From the NCBI GenBank assembly GCA_905160935.1, contig CAJHZI010000813.1, positions 248,001 through 312,000 on the forward strand: a stretch of 64,000 nucleotides of DNA. The letters are read 5' to 3'. This stretch comes from Enchytraeus crypticus (lineage: Eukaryota; Annelida; Clitellata; Enchytraeida; Enchytraeidae). Shown here in pieces: positions 44,699 through 58,140 of this stretch; the stretch's first letter is position 1, and each line of letters opens with the position of its first letter. The notes beneath the pieces are model-generated. The model was not told the DNA's origin, ran no database searches, and saw only the letters and a program-made list of their open reading frames with translations. Made by a program: the position numbers and the translations under genes.

Positions 44699-47600
44699 AT
44701 AAAGCAATCCCCTAACTATTTAGGCATTTGCTTCATTAACATCCTCAAGACGCCTTTTAAGAGTTTAGGGAAGACGCATTTACAGAATTAGTGGGTAGAT
44801 ATTTCCTACAAGCAATGCATCATCTGTTTTAAAATTGTATCTTTCAGTATCAAGATGAAATTTATTCATGTATATACTTGAACCATTATTTCTTGTTGCC
44901 CCATTGTTGAGAACAAAAGAACTCATCTGTAGGTAGATCGACCAATCCGGTGATAATTTTCTACAACATGCACAGGTCAGATTTAAACCTTCGTTACTCA
45001 AAAGATTCGGAAGCCAAAACTTTTAATCTCTCCGAATACTGTAATCCAATCATACCACTTAACCATTTAGTGGAAATTTTCAGAATTTATTCTATCAGAA
45101 CAATATCACATTTTCTGTTTGGAGACCTTAGATTAAAACTATAGTCGAGAATCGGACGCACAAAAGCTGTGAACGCTTTAAGTAATAATAGATGTAATTT
45201 TGGACTTAAAGAATTGCAATATTATTGAAGCCTTTTTTCTTGCTTTATTGCAAATATCTTTTATATCTGTACAAACCGATAAATCGCTTGTAAACCTCTC
45301 TCCCGGGTCTGTCACATCTTTTAATTTAGATATGGCTACAGAATTTAGATGGTAATTAAAATTCTGTGTAATATGTTTTGGAAAGAGTAGCAGATCACAT
45401 GGCACTTTTCTACTGCAAGGCTAAGCAGCCAATGGTTAGACCAACGACAGAGAGAATCAAGATTCTTTTGAAAGTTTTGCAATCAGAATGAGAGTTTATT
45501 GTGGTGAAACACTTTGCATCATCAGCAAATAAGAAAAGGGAGTTTAGTTCAGGACAACAGGAGCTTATATCATTAACATAATTAAGGAATAGGATTGGCC
45601 CCAGAACACTGCCTTGGGGAACTCCGTTGACAACTGTAGACCAGTCCTAATAGCATATTCCTATTCTAACTGTCTGGAGTGTGCCCGTTATAAAGGCCAA
45701 AAGCCACTGTATTAAATTTCCGGTCACACCATAGGCTAGCCGGTTATGTATGGCTTATGTTATCAAATACCTTGGAAAAAGTCAAGATAGACGGAGTCAA
45801 TTTGACTGCTGTTAATTAAACTACCATATAGGCTATTAAAAAAACGGAGAAGTTGTGTATTAATTGACCTCTTAGGCATGAATCCGTATTGTTTAGAATA
45901 TATGAGTTAATTTTTCATAGTATAGTAATAGATCATTCTTACTAATGCATTCCGTTAGTTTGCACATAATGGAGGTATGGGAAATAGGACGATAGTCTTT
46001 TTTGTAGCTTTTGTCACCTTTCTTAAAAATTGGGACAACAATAGAACGTCTCCAAATTTCAGGTATTTCACCAGCGTTCATGGAAATGTTAAACAACATT
46101 TAAAGTGGTTTAACAATTACATGACTGGCATTTTTTAGAGGTGGTGCAGTTCAACCATCGAAAGCTGGGGAGCATTTATTTTTTAACTTATTAATTTTAT
46201 GTTCTGCCGTTAAATCAGAAAACATGACACTGTTTTTAGAAAGGTTACCTTCCAACACATTTGATGCAGAAAAGTTTGGAAGAATGCCATCATTTCTAGT
46301 GAATGCTGAATAGAAATAGTCGTTTTGCAACGATGCATTTTCCTTATCACTATAGGCTAGGTTGACAGAGTCTTGCTTTATGAGAGGTGGGATAACTTCT
46401 CGCCTTGATGTTTTACGTTTAATATGAGAAAAGAATAAACGACAGTAGCCGCTTTCAATCAATCTACTTTCCTCATTACCGTCTTCTTGAAATATCGTTT
46501 TCTTTAAATTAGAGGCAGCTTTGTCAAAATGTTTTCGATTTTCACTTGAGCGACCATTTTTGTAAAAACGTCACTCTGCCAATTTCTTATTTAATGCTCT
46601 CCTAGTTTTCTCTGTAAGAACTCTTCGTTTATGTTTTCTACTGCATGCTCCAATTCGATTTCCCACTTTAGAAATATGTTTTTAGGGATAAAGGAGCTAA
46701 AAATATCATGTAAAATAGAAGACATTAATGACCAACATTGATCGACAGACATATAATCATTGAAAATATCAACCCAATCAATTGCAGATTACGAAGCATT
46801 AATGGAATCCCAATCCTCTTTTTCATATTTTAAATTAGTAAAATTATTACTAAAAGGAAGTCCACAGACGTAGATTCGCTAAAAACATGGATAACCATAC
46901 TAGTATTAAGAGTAATGACAAATAAAATGGTCTAATGATCGCTTTAACGTATTGGAGAAGATGATCGAATATTAGTGACTTGTCGTTGATTATCTGTGAG
47001 GATAATAACGAGTAAATTTCCATCATGAGTTGGAAAATTTACCATTTTAACAAAGAAGTTACTTTTAAAATAATTTAGAAATTCGATATAAACTTTAATA
47101 TTAGGTGAAGAGTTATTTACCCAGTCCATAAGAGTAAGATTAAAGTCGCCGGCTATACAAATTGATAAATTTGTGCTACCTTAAAGCCGATATTAAGAGC
47201 TGACACATGCAGTGGTTATTCAACTGACCCAGAGGGTAATATACTACAATGAGTCTCACTCCATTATTACTACCAGTTATTATGTCTATTGTCGCCAGCA
47301 ACAGACTACTATAGCGAGCAAGTAGATCAGAACGTTTATAAGTAGCAGAAACAATATTTCTACAGATTATGCACACACCACCACCCCTTTTGTTATCTCT
47401 CTGTTATGAATATGCAAAAATCGCTATCAATAATCACTGAGGCCAGAATTGCGTCGTCCAGCCAGGTTTCCCTACCGCAAGCAGCATCAGTGTTCTGTAC
47501 AGACATAATTAGCTTTTGCTGAGAAATCTTGCTACTTAAGCTGAGTAAATTCGGAAGTAGACATTTGAAGTGTGTTGATCTATAATATAATCAATCAATC

Positions 47601-48430
47601 AATCAATCAATAAGAATCTAAAGTCTGGTTCCTTGCCATAAGGCAATGTCAGGGACGTTTCTTACAGACTCTACACAAACAGGCGCCAAAGCACCACACT
47701 ACGACGACTGAGTACACAGAGAGCACAGGATAAAGCGAGATCAAAACAGTGCAAGTCCATCATCCAAGGCAAGCGGGTCAAAATTTAGACCTACATGTAT
47801 GTCGGAAAGAGATAATTAACATTTTCATTCAGCAAAACAGAATTACTTGGAATACTACTACACGAATCATTATGAAAATTTGATCTGATAGGCTGATATC
47901 TAATTGCTCATTTCAAATTCATCAACGTCGTTGGGAAGTCATACGCGAGTTGAATTGTCTCCAGTGGCAGTGGACTGGCTAGAAACAGGATGGCTAATAT
48001 TCACAGCAGCATGGAGGTTGAATTCTACAGCAGAAGTATTTAATTGGGTATTAGAGGCGTTGGGGTATACATCGGAAGGCTATTTTTGGTGTAACAGAAT
48101 CTGAAGTATGCGGTTTGTTGCTTGTAACATTCCTGGTTGAAGTTGCGAAGTGACTGCCGTTCTGAATGTAGTAAGGAGATGATGTGTTTCTCCTGGTACT
48201 ATTTATGAATGTTAGTGGTAGGTAATCCGTAGCCGAGGCCATTCTGTTCACCACCGATGTAGATTGACTGTGAGCCGGCAATCCTGAAGAAGTGGCAACC
48301 CAGACAGCACTTTCTGCTTGAGCCTGACTACGTCTTATGTGAGCTACTTGAGCCTGACTATGTATGTTGAGGCGTTTTTCATATTCGGACTTGGCTTGTT
48401 GTTTAGTCAAGTCCGGATTGATGAACACTT
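44699..48430 (-). mobile_element. CR1-like LINE, copy 2, with ORF1 remnant and L2-tail insertion
   Basis: Same family as copy 1, but longer and more decayed. Reading from the 5' side: an ORF1 C-terminal piece (48051-48428) with FINPDLTKQQAKSEYEKRLN; an L2-type tail inserted at 47586-47813; endonuclease pieces with GRETWLDDA and GGGVCIICRN (47550-47380) and FPTHDGNLLVIILTDN (46944-47129); a linker (46151-46462); RT with WRRSIVVPIFKKGDKSY and DYRPISHTSI (45893-46099); decayed RT and C-terminus to 44699. Many breaks. This is the more complete reference for copy 1. Confidence 0.8.
47586..47813 (-). repeat. L2-type LINE 3' tail, copy inside CR1-like LINE
   Basis: AATCAATCAATCAATCAATC tail, then AAGGCAATGTCAGGGACGTT, CACAAACAGGCGCC, and GCAAGCGGGTCAAAATTTAG, the antisense of 60345-60560. 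It separates the ORF1 remnant from the endonuclease of the CR1-like copy, so it inserted later. Confidence 0.8.
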
Positions 48431-49138
48431 TGAGCTAAGCGTAAGTACTGTCTTCCTTTCTCTTATTGATTCCGGTAGAAACGAGGTAGGTAGCATCTTG
48501 TTCAGATACAAGACGTACAAGGAGCTTTCTGGCTCTTCTAGTTTGTGCTTGACCTAGTCTGAGCGTAGACACACCCGAGATATTGAATGACGCAGATTTT
48601 GGTTGATCGAGGAAACCAGATTTATGTCGCTAAAGCCAGAGTCTTCGGATAGCCCTGAAAATATGACATTCTTTTTCCGTCTGCTGATCTTTGCAATTGT
48701 ACCTACAACCATTGATACTACAGCCGATTTGGACAGCGCATCAGAGGGGGAGAGATGGATGCTAGAGCCTGAATTGTTGACAATTGTATATTGATGTTGA
48801 TTCTTAAAAATGATTTCTTATGTTGACAGTTATAAAGTGTCTTCAGATAAATAGAACCTCTGATCGTTCAGGGTTATCTCCTAACTTTAGTCCTGTCTGT
48901 ACTATGGTTTGCGTCCGGATTTAATTTTAGCGCATGTTTAGTTTCATAAATCGTTAATTTTTGTTTTAGTGAGTTCCCAATCTTTTGCTCGTTGCAGTTG
49001 TCAGGATGTCATAGTCCTTGTTTGTGGCGTGTGTGCTATGTATGCGTGTCATTATTTTGTTCTGAACTGTGTTATTTATGTTATTTATGAATTATGTTAT
49101 TTATGTTGAGAACTGTTCTGTTAGAGAATGGCAATATA

Positions 49139-52100
49139 TTCAGAAGAACTCTTAAGTCAAGCTAATCTACATTCTGCTAATTTGTGTACATTATATATCG
49201 AATCGATTAACCTTTTGACATAATGTAATTCTCTGTATCTCTATCAATGGCGTCTGTCTATACTCCTATTACCCTTAATGGTCTAATTAATAATGATTTA
49301 ATAGCCAATGCCAAAATTGGTTATTACACTCCTGAATCTTCTAATGATGCTATTAACGACCTATATAAAAATTGTAATCTATCGTTATTTCATGTTAACA
49401 TTAGAAGTTTAAATGCCAATTATATGAAACTCATACATCTCTTAAATTCGTACAAAAATAAATTTGATGTAATATTACTTTCTGAAATTTGGTCTACTAA
49501 TTTACGATTTTTTGATATTGTATTTCCTAATTACAAGTTTGTATATTGTCCCCCGACTATACAAAAAGCAGGAGGTGTGGCTGTATTAATCCATAATTCT
49601 ATCACCTTTAACATCATTGATTCATCCAATAATAGTAATTTCTTTGATAATACAGCTGAATTCTTGGTCGCTGATATATTACTTAAGCATGAGGCTATGA
49701 GGCTATTACTCATGGTAAAATTAGACTCTATTTAATTTACAGACATCCGAGTCAATCGGCTACTGTCTTTACTGATAAACTTTTCAAGTTTCTTTCCATA
49801 TGGAAACCTTTAAAAAAGAGTCTTGTATGTGGTGATGTAAATATTGATTTGTTAAAATTTAGTGTGTTTAAAATTTCATTGATCGCTAGGTTAATGAGCT
49901 GTCAAATTTGAACTTTATGCTGTTCTCGTTAATTTCTACGCATTGTATTAATAACTCGCGTAGCATAATTGACCATATCTTCGCAAACTTCGGTTTTGAT
50001 TATACTAAAGGCATCAGTTTAAAGTCCCTAACGGTTACAAGCGATATTACTGATCATTATGTCAATGTTGTACTACTGGTTTCTAAAAATGAAAGAGTTA
50101 ACTACTGTGATCGTCCTTTCATTAGAATTTATAGCACTCAAAACATTAACAAGTTTCATGATCATCTCTCGAAAACTGACTGGACACCGATCTATAATTT
50201 GATTAATATTGATGAGGCTATTACTCATCTAACGAATTCCTTAATTGCTGCCTCTGAGCTGAGCTTTCCTTTAATTCGGTGCTCTCGTAAGATATATAAG
50301 GATAAAGCCTGGATCTCTATAGAGTTAAAGTCTAGAATTAAAATAAAAAACCAAAAATACCATACTTTCAAAAAATCTAACTTACCTCTTGATAAAACTA
50401 ATTATCTGAATTACCGAAAAATACTTGATAAGGATATCAAAAACTTCCGTCAGTGTTATTATAGAAATAAATTAGACATAAGATTTAATTCAATTAAGAA
50501 CATTTGGAGAAATTTGAATAATATTACCAGTTTCCGTGGTATAAATAAGAATCAGACTATCGATCACTTAACTACAAATACTGGTGGTATTAGAAATAAC
50601 AAGGACATTGCGGAAGAATTTAATAAATATTTTATACAAAATAGTATACGGCTAGCAGAAGCGATCCCACGAAATGACGTATCATATCAGAGTTTTCTTA
50701 GCAGGGCTCTACCGCACTCTATTTTCCTAACTCCAACTTCCAACAGTGAAGTCTTAAATTTCATTCACTCCATGAATAAGAGTTATTCTACTGGCAATGA
50801 CTCTATATCCAGTAAAATTTTACAATTATCTGCTAATTACATTGCAAACCAACTTACCTTTATCATTAATAAATCGTTTGAATTAGGCTACTTTCCTGAG
50901 AATTTCAAATTAGCCAAGGTCATCCCTGTCTATAAAAAGGGTAAACATGACTTAGTGGAAAATTATAGACCAATTTCCCTCCTTAATAATTTAAATAGAA
51001 TATTTGAGAAAATCATGCATAAACGCATTGCTACATTTCTAAATAAGTACGAAATCCTTAATGAAAATCAATTTGTTTTAGATCCGGCCATTCTACCACT
51101 GATGCTCTTTTCTCTAGTGTAAATTTTTTATCTACTGAACATCAACATAAAAACAAGGCACTTGGTGTATTTTTAGATCTCTCAAAAGCCTTTGATACTG
51201 TTGATCATAACATTCTGCTTCACAAATTACATTTTTATGGCATACGTGGTATTGCCTATGATTGGTTTAAGTCTTATTTATCTCGAAGAAAACAATACAC
51301 CTTAATTGGTGACAGCATTTCTAGTGTGTTGTCTGTTGGTATCGGTGTTCCTCAAGGTTCGATTTTAGGACCTTTACTTTTTATAATATATATGAATGAC
51401 ATTCATAATGCCTGTTCATTTGGGTCCATAAAACTGTATGCTGATGATTCTAATTTGTTTGTTAAACATAAGTCTATTGATGAATTGTTTATCTCTGCGA
51501 ATCTAGCTTGCTCTGAAATAAGTAAATGGTTTATAAGTAACAAGCTAACTGTAAATTGCTCTAAGTCTTCATATGTATTGTTCTACCCCACTAAAGTCGA
51601 TGAAGCTCTTATTCAAACTAACAATTTAACTGTATCCCTTGATAATAACTGCATTAATAGAACATATATTACCAAATTTTTAGTCTTAACATTAGATGAA
51701 GATTTGACTTTCGGTGGTCATATTAAATCATTAATCTGTACAATTAATAATTTTAATAGTATGTTATACAATCGTAGAGATTTTAGTCCTATGAATTGTC
51801 GTAGAAATTTATACCTTTCATTGGTGCAATCAAGGACACAATATGGTATTGAAGTTTATGCCAATACAACCAAACAGTTACTTCAACCCTTACATGTTGC
51901 ATGTAACCGTATTCTAAGAACTTTACAGAATAAACATAAGTTTCATAATGTTAAGCAACTTTATATGAATTATAATGTATTACCAATTTTTCAGTTATTC
52001 CAATTACTGGTAAACTTGTTTTTAAATGTATCAATTTCCCCGATCTGATTATGTCAGTATCCATAAAATGTATTTTTATTGCTAATCAGATCTCGTTTGT

Positions 52101-52560
52101 GTATAATAAAAGGCTATTCGAGACCAATTATTTGTGTTCTAGAACAACTTCAGAATTTTTTAAATCTTATGTCTATAACTTTATCAATTCTTGGAACCAA
52201 ATACCTCCTGATATCCGCAGTTGGAGGTCCCTAGCTGAATTCACTAAACGTTACAAAAATATATTGTTTGATGGTTTGTAAATTACTAAATTTTAGTTTT
52301 TTGTGTAATTGTCCAGCTACAATTGTTGCTTAGCTAAAGTGTGTATTTAAGTTGATTTTGCATTAAACATGACATTAGTATAGTTGTAGACGGTGGTCAG
52401 CTAGATAAGATGTGTATCATCTTCCCTGACGGTCGTTGTTCTAGTTTCTTAAGACTGTTTGATACCCTGTGTTTCTGGGGATCTTTTTATTTTATTTCTT
52501 TTAAATGTTTATTTCTATTTGTATTTGTCAGTGATTTGGTGTTGATGCTGAAATAAACAC
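49139..52560 (+). mobile_element. CR1/L2-group LINE (family D), nearly full length
   Basis: Contains a complete endonuclease-RT open frame in four pieces and a 3' UTR with GGTGGTCAGCTAGATAAG. The 5' limit is approximate, and no ORF1 was recognised upstream. The frames are co-linear, with little decay other than the frame breaks, so this is among the younger elements in the window. Confidence 0.85.
49247..52281 (+). pseudogene. Family-D LINE endonuclease-reverse transcriptase, four frames
   Basis: APE endonuclease: FHVNIRSLNANYMKLI, LLSEIWSTN (catalytic Glu), a GGVAVLI strand, GDVNIDLL and the TSDITDHY catalytic end (49247-50070). RT: ENYRPISLLNNLNRIFEKIM, NENQF, LDLSKAFDTVDHN, GVPQGSILGPLLFIIYMND and KLYADDSNLF (about 50900-51460). 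C-terminal domain to 52281. A frame change near 49700 interrupts the endonuclease. Near 51075 one base appears lost in the QFGFRSG-type motif, giving QFVLDPA. A third break lies near 52030. All catalytic motifs are otherwise present. Length, about 1010 codons, fits the ORF2 of this group. Confidence 0.9.
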
Positions 52561-53765
52561 ATATCTCTCTGTTAACTGGTTGATGATATTATGAATGAAC
52601 TTTTATTCTGTACGTCAGCATTACGTGATAATTACACGTCGTTGGTTTGTGAATTAATATGAAACTTTGTATAGCTTTACCTGTTTGGTGGAGGGTTCCC
52701 GATTGGTGGGGTCCTCCTGCTGTTGAGTGAATTTATGTTCACTCTCTGATAGACTGACGTCTGTGACGGTTCTATATTTTGCGTTATACAACTTTGATAG
52801 ATGAATTTATTATCTTTGTCAATTTAAGGTATTGTAGATTTAATATGGTTATTGAATACTGTGGTACATTTAGAAACCAGACTTTGTGATATATACATAT
52901 TATGTTTATATTGATTGACACGTGAGCCGTTAAGTGTTCTTCAGGGAGGCTTCGCTGCTGGAACTATGCTAGATATATTTATCAATTGCATGTAGAGTTG
53001 ATATTGTGTGTATCCAAACGTTTTAAAGTTACTAAGTAGAGACCGTGTGTTAGATTGAGGCTCTGTGCTAAGGAACGGTTCGTATAAGGCCCTGCTGTGT
53101 ATCCCTAGGTCCACTGTTATCAACCGGGTGGTTATCACCCTGTTTAGCCCCTGGGTCAAGAGGTAGTGCCCTCTGCCTTAGGAAGTGGTTTAGGAAGAGT
53201 TATTTAGTGCTTGTGAATTGCAACGGCATTTAGTGGTTGTAGAGTTTACGGCAAGTTTGTCTGGAGTTGTAATATTATTAAAATAAAGGCACCAACCGTT
53301 CAACGCGAAATATTTTCTTATAAGAAGCCCTATTGGAAGAGGTAACGGATAGGGATATAGGGTGATTTTGTAGAAAAGATTGTTTAATAGAAGTTATTTG
53401 TTAAAATGGGTATGTTCACCCCTAACCCAAAAAACAGGATACACATAATATTATACCTGGTGTAGGAACAGAGGGAAGTTAGAGGCTATAGATATTTTAT
53501 TTAGCATTTCATACATATTTGAGTAACCCATATTTTGACTGTATGAATATTAATAAATATCTGTATGTGAATATTTCGACTATTGGTAAGAGAGTAATGT
53601 TAGTGTGAACCTCTTTTTAAGCGAATATTTTAGAAAAGTTATACCTGCAAAGTGATCTTATAACTTTGTGGACTTAACGCGTGAACATTTCCTTTATTAT
53701 TTTCTATTAATATTTAATTATTATTATTTGTGAACTATTATTACCCATTATTATTTACTAAATAA
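52561..53765. other. No gene recognised
   Basis: Unassigned sequence between the family-D LINE and the family-A LINE. Short open frames only; a moderately GC-richer block at 52960-53170 has no domain. Confidence 0.4.
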
Positions 53766-54052
53766 AGATAATGGATAGGCTGAGTGATGCAGCTTTGAGA
53801 TATGGCATGAAGATTAATATAAAAAAGACCAATGTTATGGGAGTGTCCAATAATAAAGGTGAAGTTAATATCGCAATAAATGGTACGAAATTGAAACAGG
53901 TAAGGAGTTTCAAATATTTGGGTCATACTATAACCGATGACGGGAAATGTGAGACGGAAATATACGGTAGGATTGCACAAGCAAAAGCGGCCTTCGGTAG
54001 TAGAAAGGAACTATTAACAAAAAGTCTAAAGAAATTCACAAAGATAAAGATA
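53766..54052 (+). mobile_element. Family-A LINE, left half of interrupted copy
   Basis: Encodes MDRLSDAALRYGMKINIKKT, KVMGVS-type NVMGVSNN, then LKQVRSFKYLGHTITDDGKC and RIAQAKAAFGSRKELLTKSL, the RT thumb/C-terminal region. It stops at AAAGATAAAGATA, where the Jockey-type element is inserted, and continues at 58346. Confidence 0.85.
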
Positions 54053-54227
54053 TTTTGTCTCATTAATTATTTAATTCTAATTAATTCTCCTAGGAAAAAT
54101 CAGAAATTAAATTCTAACGCATTACTGTTTACACTGGTTGAACTTTGCCCTATACGTTCGCATAGCGTTAGGCGCATGTCTCCGGTTAACTCACCTCTCC
54201 AGTTAGTGTTCTACTAATCCAGTCAGT

Positions 54228-55429
54228 ATGGCTGAGGTGAGCACAGAGATGGCGCTGCAAAGGGCATTACAGAAAATAGAACTAGAATCTGAGTTAGCCT
54301 TCTATAAAGAAATCTACAAGAAAGATTGTAGTCCCACTAAGTCGGAGGAAGAGGAAATAGTAAATCATGAAATGGAATGGCTGCTTCCAAGAGGGAAAAA
54401 GCGCAAGAAAGTTAGGGAAAACTTGTTGAAAACATCGGAAAACTCAGTGGAAAAAGCTGGAAATTCAATTCAACCAGTGGATTCTCTACCAAAACCCATT
54501 AAAGCTCAAAAGCCTCCACCTGTGATCATTAGCAATGTAGAACAGTATGATGAGATCAAGAAATTGCTGGAAAGTAAGAATCTTAAATTTAAGGCTGCTT
54601 GTCTTAATAATGAACAGGTGAAAATTAATGTGGATACTCCAGAAGAATATAGAGCACTGCGAAATACAGTTGAGCAAAGCAAGTATCAATGGCATACTTA
54701 TGAAAATAAACAAGATAGACCTCTCCGAGTTGTCGCAAAAAATTTGCATTCTTCATGTGATCCAGAAGAAATTAAATCAGAATTGCAATATCAAAACTAC
54801 AAAATAATCCAGGTTGAACCTAGGTTTAAGAAGACAACTGAAGGGAATGTTCCCTTACCTATGTTTACTCTCGTTTTTGAACAGTCAGAGGACATTAAAA
54901 GAGTTCTCAACATTCAATACGTATGTCACATGAGAGTCAAGATGGAGGCCATAAGAACAAATATAAAGTCATCCCTTAATGTAAAAGATGCCAAAGGTAT
55001 GGCCACACTAAAAATTTTTGCTATCGCGATTTTGTATGTGTTAAATGTGCTGGTAAGCGCAGTTCATCCCAATGTACTAAAGCAAATGATCTGCCAGCTA
55101 AATGTTCAAACTGCGGCAAAGCTCATCCGGCAAGCTATAGAGGCTGTGTGATAGCCAAAGAACTTCAGAAGCGAAGGCAAGAATCTCAAACACCTAAAAC
55201 AATTACTGCTCTCTTGAAGCCTGCAGGTATTGTCCAGAACGGTATCACATATTCCATGGCAACTAAAGTACAGCAAAAAGTTCCTGCACCCAGTGACGTC
55301 CAGGCATCTGATCTAAGACAAATGTTTACGCTTATGATGGAGATATTTAAGAAATTTGGTGAAAGACTAAATGTACTAGAGGCTGAGACAAATTCACTAA
55401 CTAAAAACTTAAATTCTAATAATGGATAG
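54228..55429 (+). pseudogene. Jockey-type ORF1 (gag-like, zinc knuckles), one frameshift
   Basis: The first frame (54228-55151) starts MAEVSTEMALQRALQKIELE, has a basic stretch RGKKRKKVRENLLK, then the domain preceding zinc knuckles found in Jockey-clade Gag proteins (RPLRVVAKNLHSSCDPEEIK ... PLPMFTLVFEQ). Near 54975 the frame shifts; the continuing frame reads CKRCQRYGHTKNFC, CVKCAGKRSSSQC and CSNCGKAHPASYRGC, three zinc knuckles, then runs to the TAG at 55427. In living relatives this protein binds element RNA and forms the RNP. The start ATG lies 175 bp into the element, giving a plausible 5' UTR with an internal promoter. Confidence 0.85.
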
Positions 55430-58140
55430 AACAGATTTAAGAATAGCACTCTGGAATGCCAACGGCATTCTGAACAAAAAGACTGAATTGGAGGTATTCC
55501 TAAAAACTCAGTCAATAGATGTCTGCTTAATAACGGAAACGCATTTGACAAGAGAAGTCATACCTAAAAATTAGAGGATACAAATTTTATTATACAACGC
55601 ATCCAGAAAATCAGGCGAGGGGAGGCAGTGCAGTTATCGTTAAGGATTCAATAGATCATTATGAAGAAGGATATTTTCAAAAGCCTGAAATACAGCTAAC
55701 TCTAGTTTCTATCAAATCAATGAAACAAACTTTTATTATAGGCGCTGCCTATATTCCACCCAGACTAAACCTTAAAGCAGCACAATATAAAGTATTTCTG
55801 CAACAACTCGGTGAGAGATTTATTCTTGATTTCAAAGCTAAACATGTAGACTGGGGTTCTAGAATAACTACAACAAAAGGTAGTGAGCTAAGAAAAGCTA
55901 TCAAAGAACTGGGCTGCAACTTTCAGTCAACAGGTAAACCAACTTACTGGCCAACAGATACTAATAAACTTCCTGATCTGTTGGACTTCTTCATCACCAG
56001 GAAAGTCTCATCAAACTTCCTCCACACGGATGATAACTATGATCTCGACTCTGACCACTCTGCAGTACTTCTCACACTAAGTGAGAAAATAATCAAAATT
56101 AAATCTCGATCTACATTGATAAATAAAACGGTAAATAAAACTACAAAATGGATGGGTTTCAAATGCGATCTGCAAAACAATATTAACTTAAAAACTGCTC
56201 TAAAAACAAAAGAGCAGCTAGAAGAAGAAGCTGAGAAATTTGTAAGAATTGTACAGAATGCAGCTCTCAGAAATACTCGAGAAAGAACTTTCTCTACTCC
56301 TAGTAAAAACTATCCGATTGAAATCAGCTTGTGACCGAGAAGCTTGTGACTGAGCTTGTGGCAGCTTGTGACTGAGAAGAGAAAGGCAAGACGAAGGTGG
56401 CAGCAAACTAGAGATCCAGGAGATAAAACTATTCTATACAATAAAACTCAAAACTTGAAAAGAGAAATACAGAAATTAAAGGAAGAGTCTATGGATTCAT
56501 ATCCAAGTAATCTAACGCCAAACCGTGATGGCGATTACTCTCTATGGAAAGCTACAAAGAAAATTAAAAGACCTGTTGTCTCAATTCCTCCAATCAGGAA
56601 GGGAACTGAACCCTGGGCCAGAAGGAATAAACAGAAAGCTGATCTGTTTGCGGAAAGTCTGTATGAGATTTTTCAACCAAATCAAATACAGAGCAATATT
56701 TCACTTCACTCTATCTCAAATGGCAAATTTGAATATATTCCATTTACTACGCCTAATGAATTGGCTCATGAGATAAAATCAAATTTAAGTCCAAAGAAGG
56801 CTCCAGATTTTGATCTGATAACTGAACTTATTTTGAAAGAATTGCCTAGGAAAGGATTAGTCATGTTGACTTAATTAATGCTGCATTTCGACTAAGATCT
56901 GTTCCTGATATCTGGAAAGTGGCAGAGGTAATTATGATACCAAAACCAGGTAAACCCCCCACTGATGTTAAATCATACAGGCCTATTTCTCTTCTACCAG
57001 TTATATCGAAAGTTTTTGAAAAGCTACTGTTGCAAAGAATGAAACCGAAAATTGAAGAACGCAAGTTAATCCCTGATTTTTAGTTCGGTTTTAGGAAAAA
57101 GCATACTACAATAGAACAGGTACATCGTATATCTGATATAATTGAGAATGCACTAGAGAAAAAAGAAGTTTGCACAGCAGTATTCCTTGACGTAGCTGCT
57201 GCTTTTGATAAGGTCTGGCACGAAGGCTTAGTACATAAACTCACGCAGCAGATGCCGGCACAGTATACCGAGATTTTAACGTCATACATGTATGTCTCAA
57301 ATAGAACATACAGAGTAAAATATTAAATCGAATATTCTGATCTCAAAGATATACATGCAGGCGTCCCACAAGGAAGTGTTACAGGACCAATCCTATACCT
57401 GCTCTACTCTTGCGATATTCCAGTTATGAGAGGAGTTACTCTGGTAACATTTGCAGATGATACAGCAATAATCGCAACTGGCAAAGATCTCGCCATATCC
57501 ACGAGCAGAGTACAAGCAGGTTGTTATAAATTTCTGGAATGGACTAAATCTTGGAAGATAAAGTTAAATGAACAGAAGTCTATTCACGTAAACTTTACAA
57601 ATAGAAGAATAAAGAATCCGATTAGGCTCTCTATCAATGGTACAGAAGTCCCATATGAAAATAATGCCAAATATCTTGGTATGAATCTAGATAATAAGCT
57701 GAGATGGAAAAAGCATGTTAAGAAGAAAAGAAATGAGCTCAACCTCAGATAAGGCAATACTACTGGTTTATCGGACGAAATTCTAAACTCTCGATACATA
57801 ATAAACTTATAATATACTGTCAAGTGTTGAAGCCAGTCTGGCTATATGGATGTCAAATTTGGGGCTGTACCAAATCATGTAATACTAAGATTATCCAGAC
57901 GTTCCAGAATAAGGTGTTAAGAAACATTGTAAATGCTCCTTGGTGCATCAGAAATAATGATATTCATCGTGATCTGAAAATACCCCTGGTAGTAGAAGTA
58001 ATAAGAAACTAAGCAACAAGACATCAAGACCGACTCAGTCATCGCATCAATCCGCAAGCTCTTCAACTACTGAACCAACAACGCCGCTACCGCAGGCTGA
58101 AGAGGACTAAGCCCTTCGAACTAGTTAATTTAGATAATTT
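55422..58140 (+). pseudogene. Jockey-type ORF2 (endonuclease-reverse transcriptase), several breaks
   Basis: Starts at ATG 55422, overlapping the end of ORF1 by eight bases (ATGGATAG). Endonuclease: LRIALWNANGILNKKTELEV, LITETHLT (catalytic Glu), a frame break near 55565, RGGSAVIVKDS, FILDFKAKHVDWGSR where relatives have a GGDFNAKH-like segment, and DLDSDHSAVLL with the catalytic Asp-His. RT (56990-57500): YRPISLLPVISKVFEKLLLQ, an in-frame TAG before FGFRKKHTT, FLDVAAAFDKVWHEG, GVPQGSVTGPILYLLY and TFADDTAI with the FADD pair. The C-terminal part, LVWLYG-type KPVWLYGCQIWG, is at 57824-58012. Roughly five breaks. It would have made the nicking and cDNA-synthesis enzyme. Confidence 0.9.

Noticed and set aside
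47904-48794. Plus-strand frames that could be host exons
   Set aside because: They overlap the minus-strand ORF1 remnant of the CR1-like LINE or have no domain or splice support.
52561-53765. Solo LTR between the family-D and family-A LINEs
   Set aside because: No matching second copy, no clear TG...CA limits and no target duplication were found.
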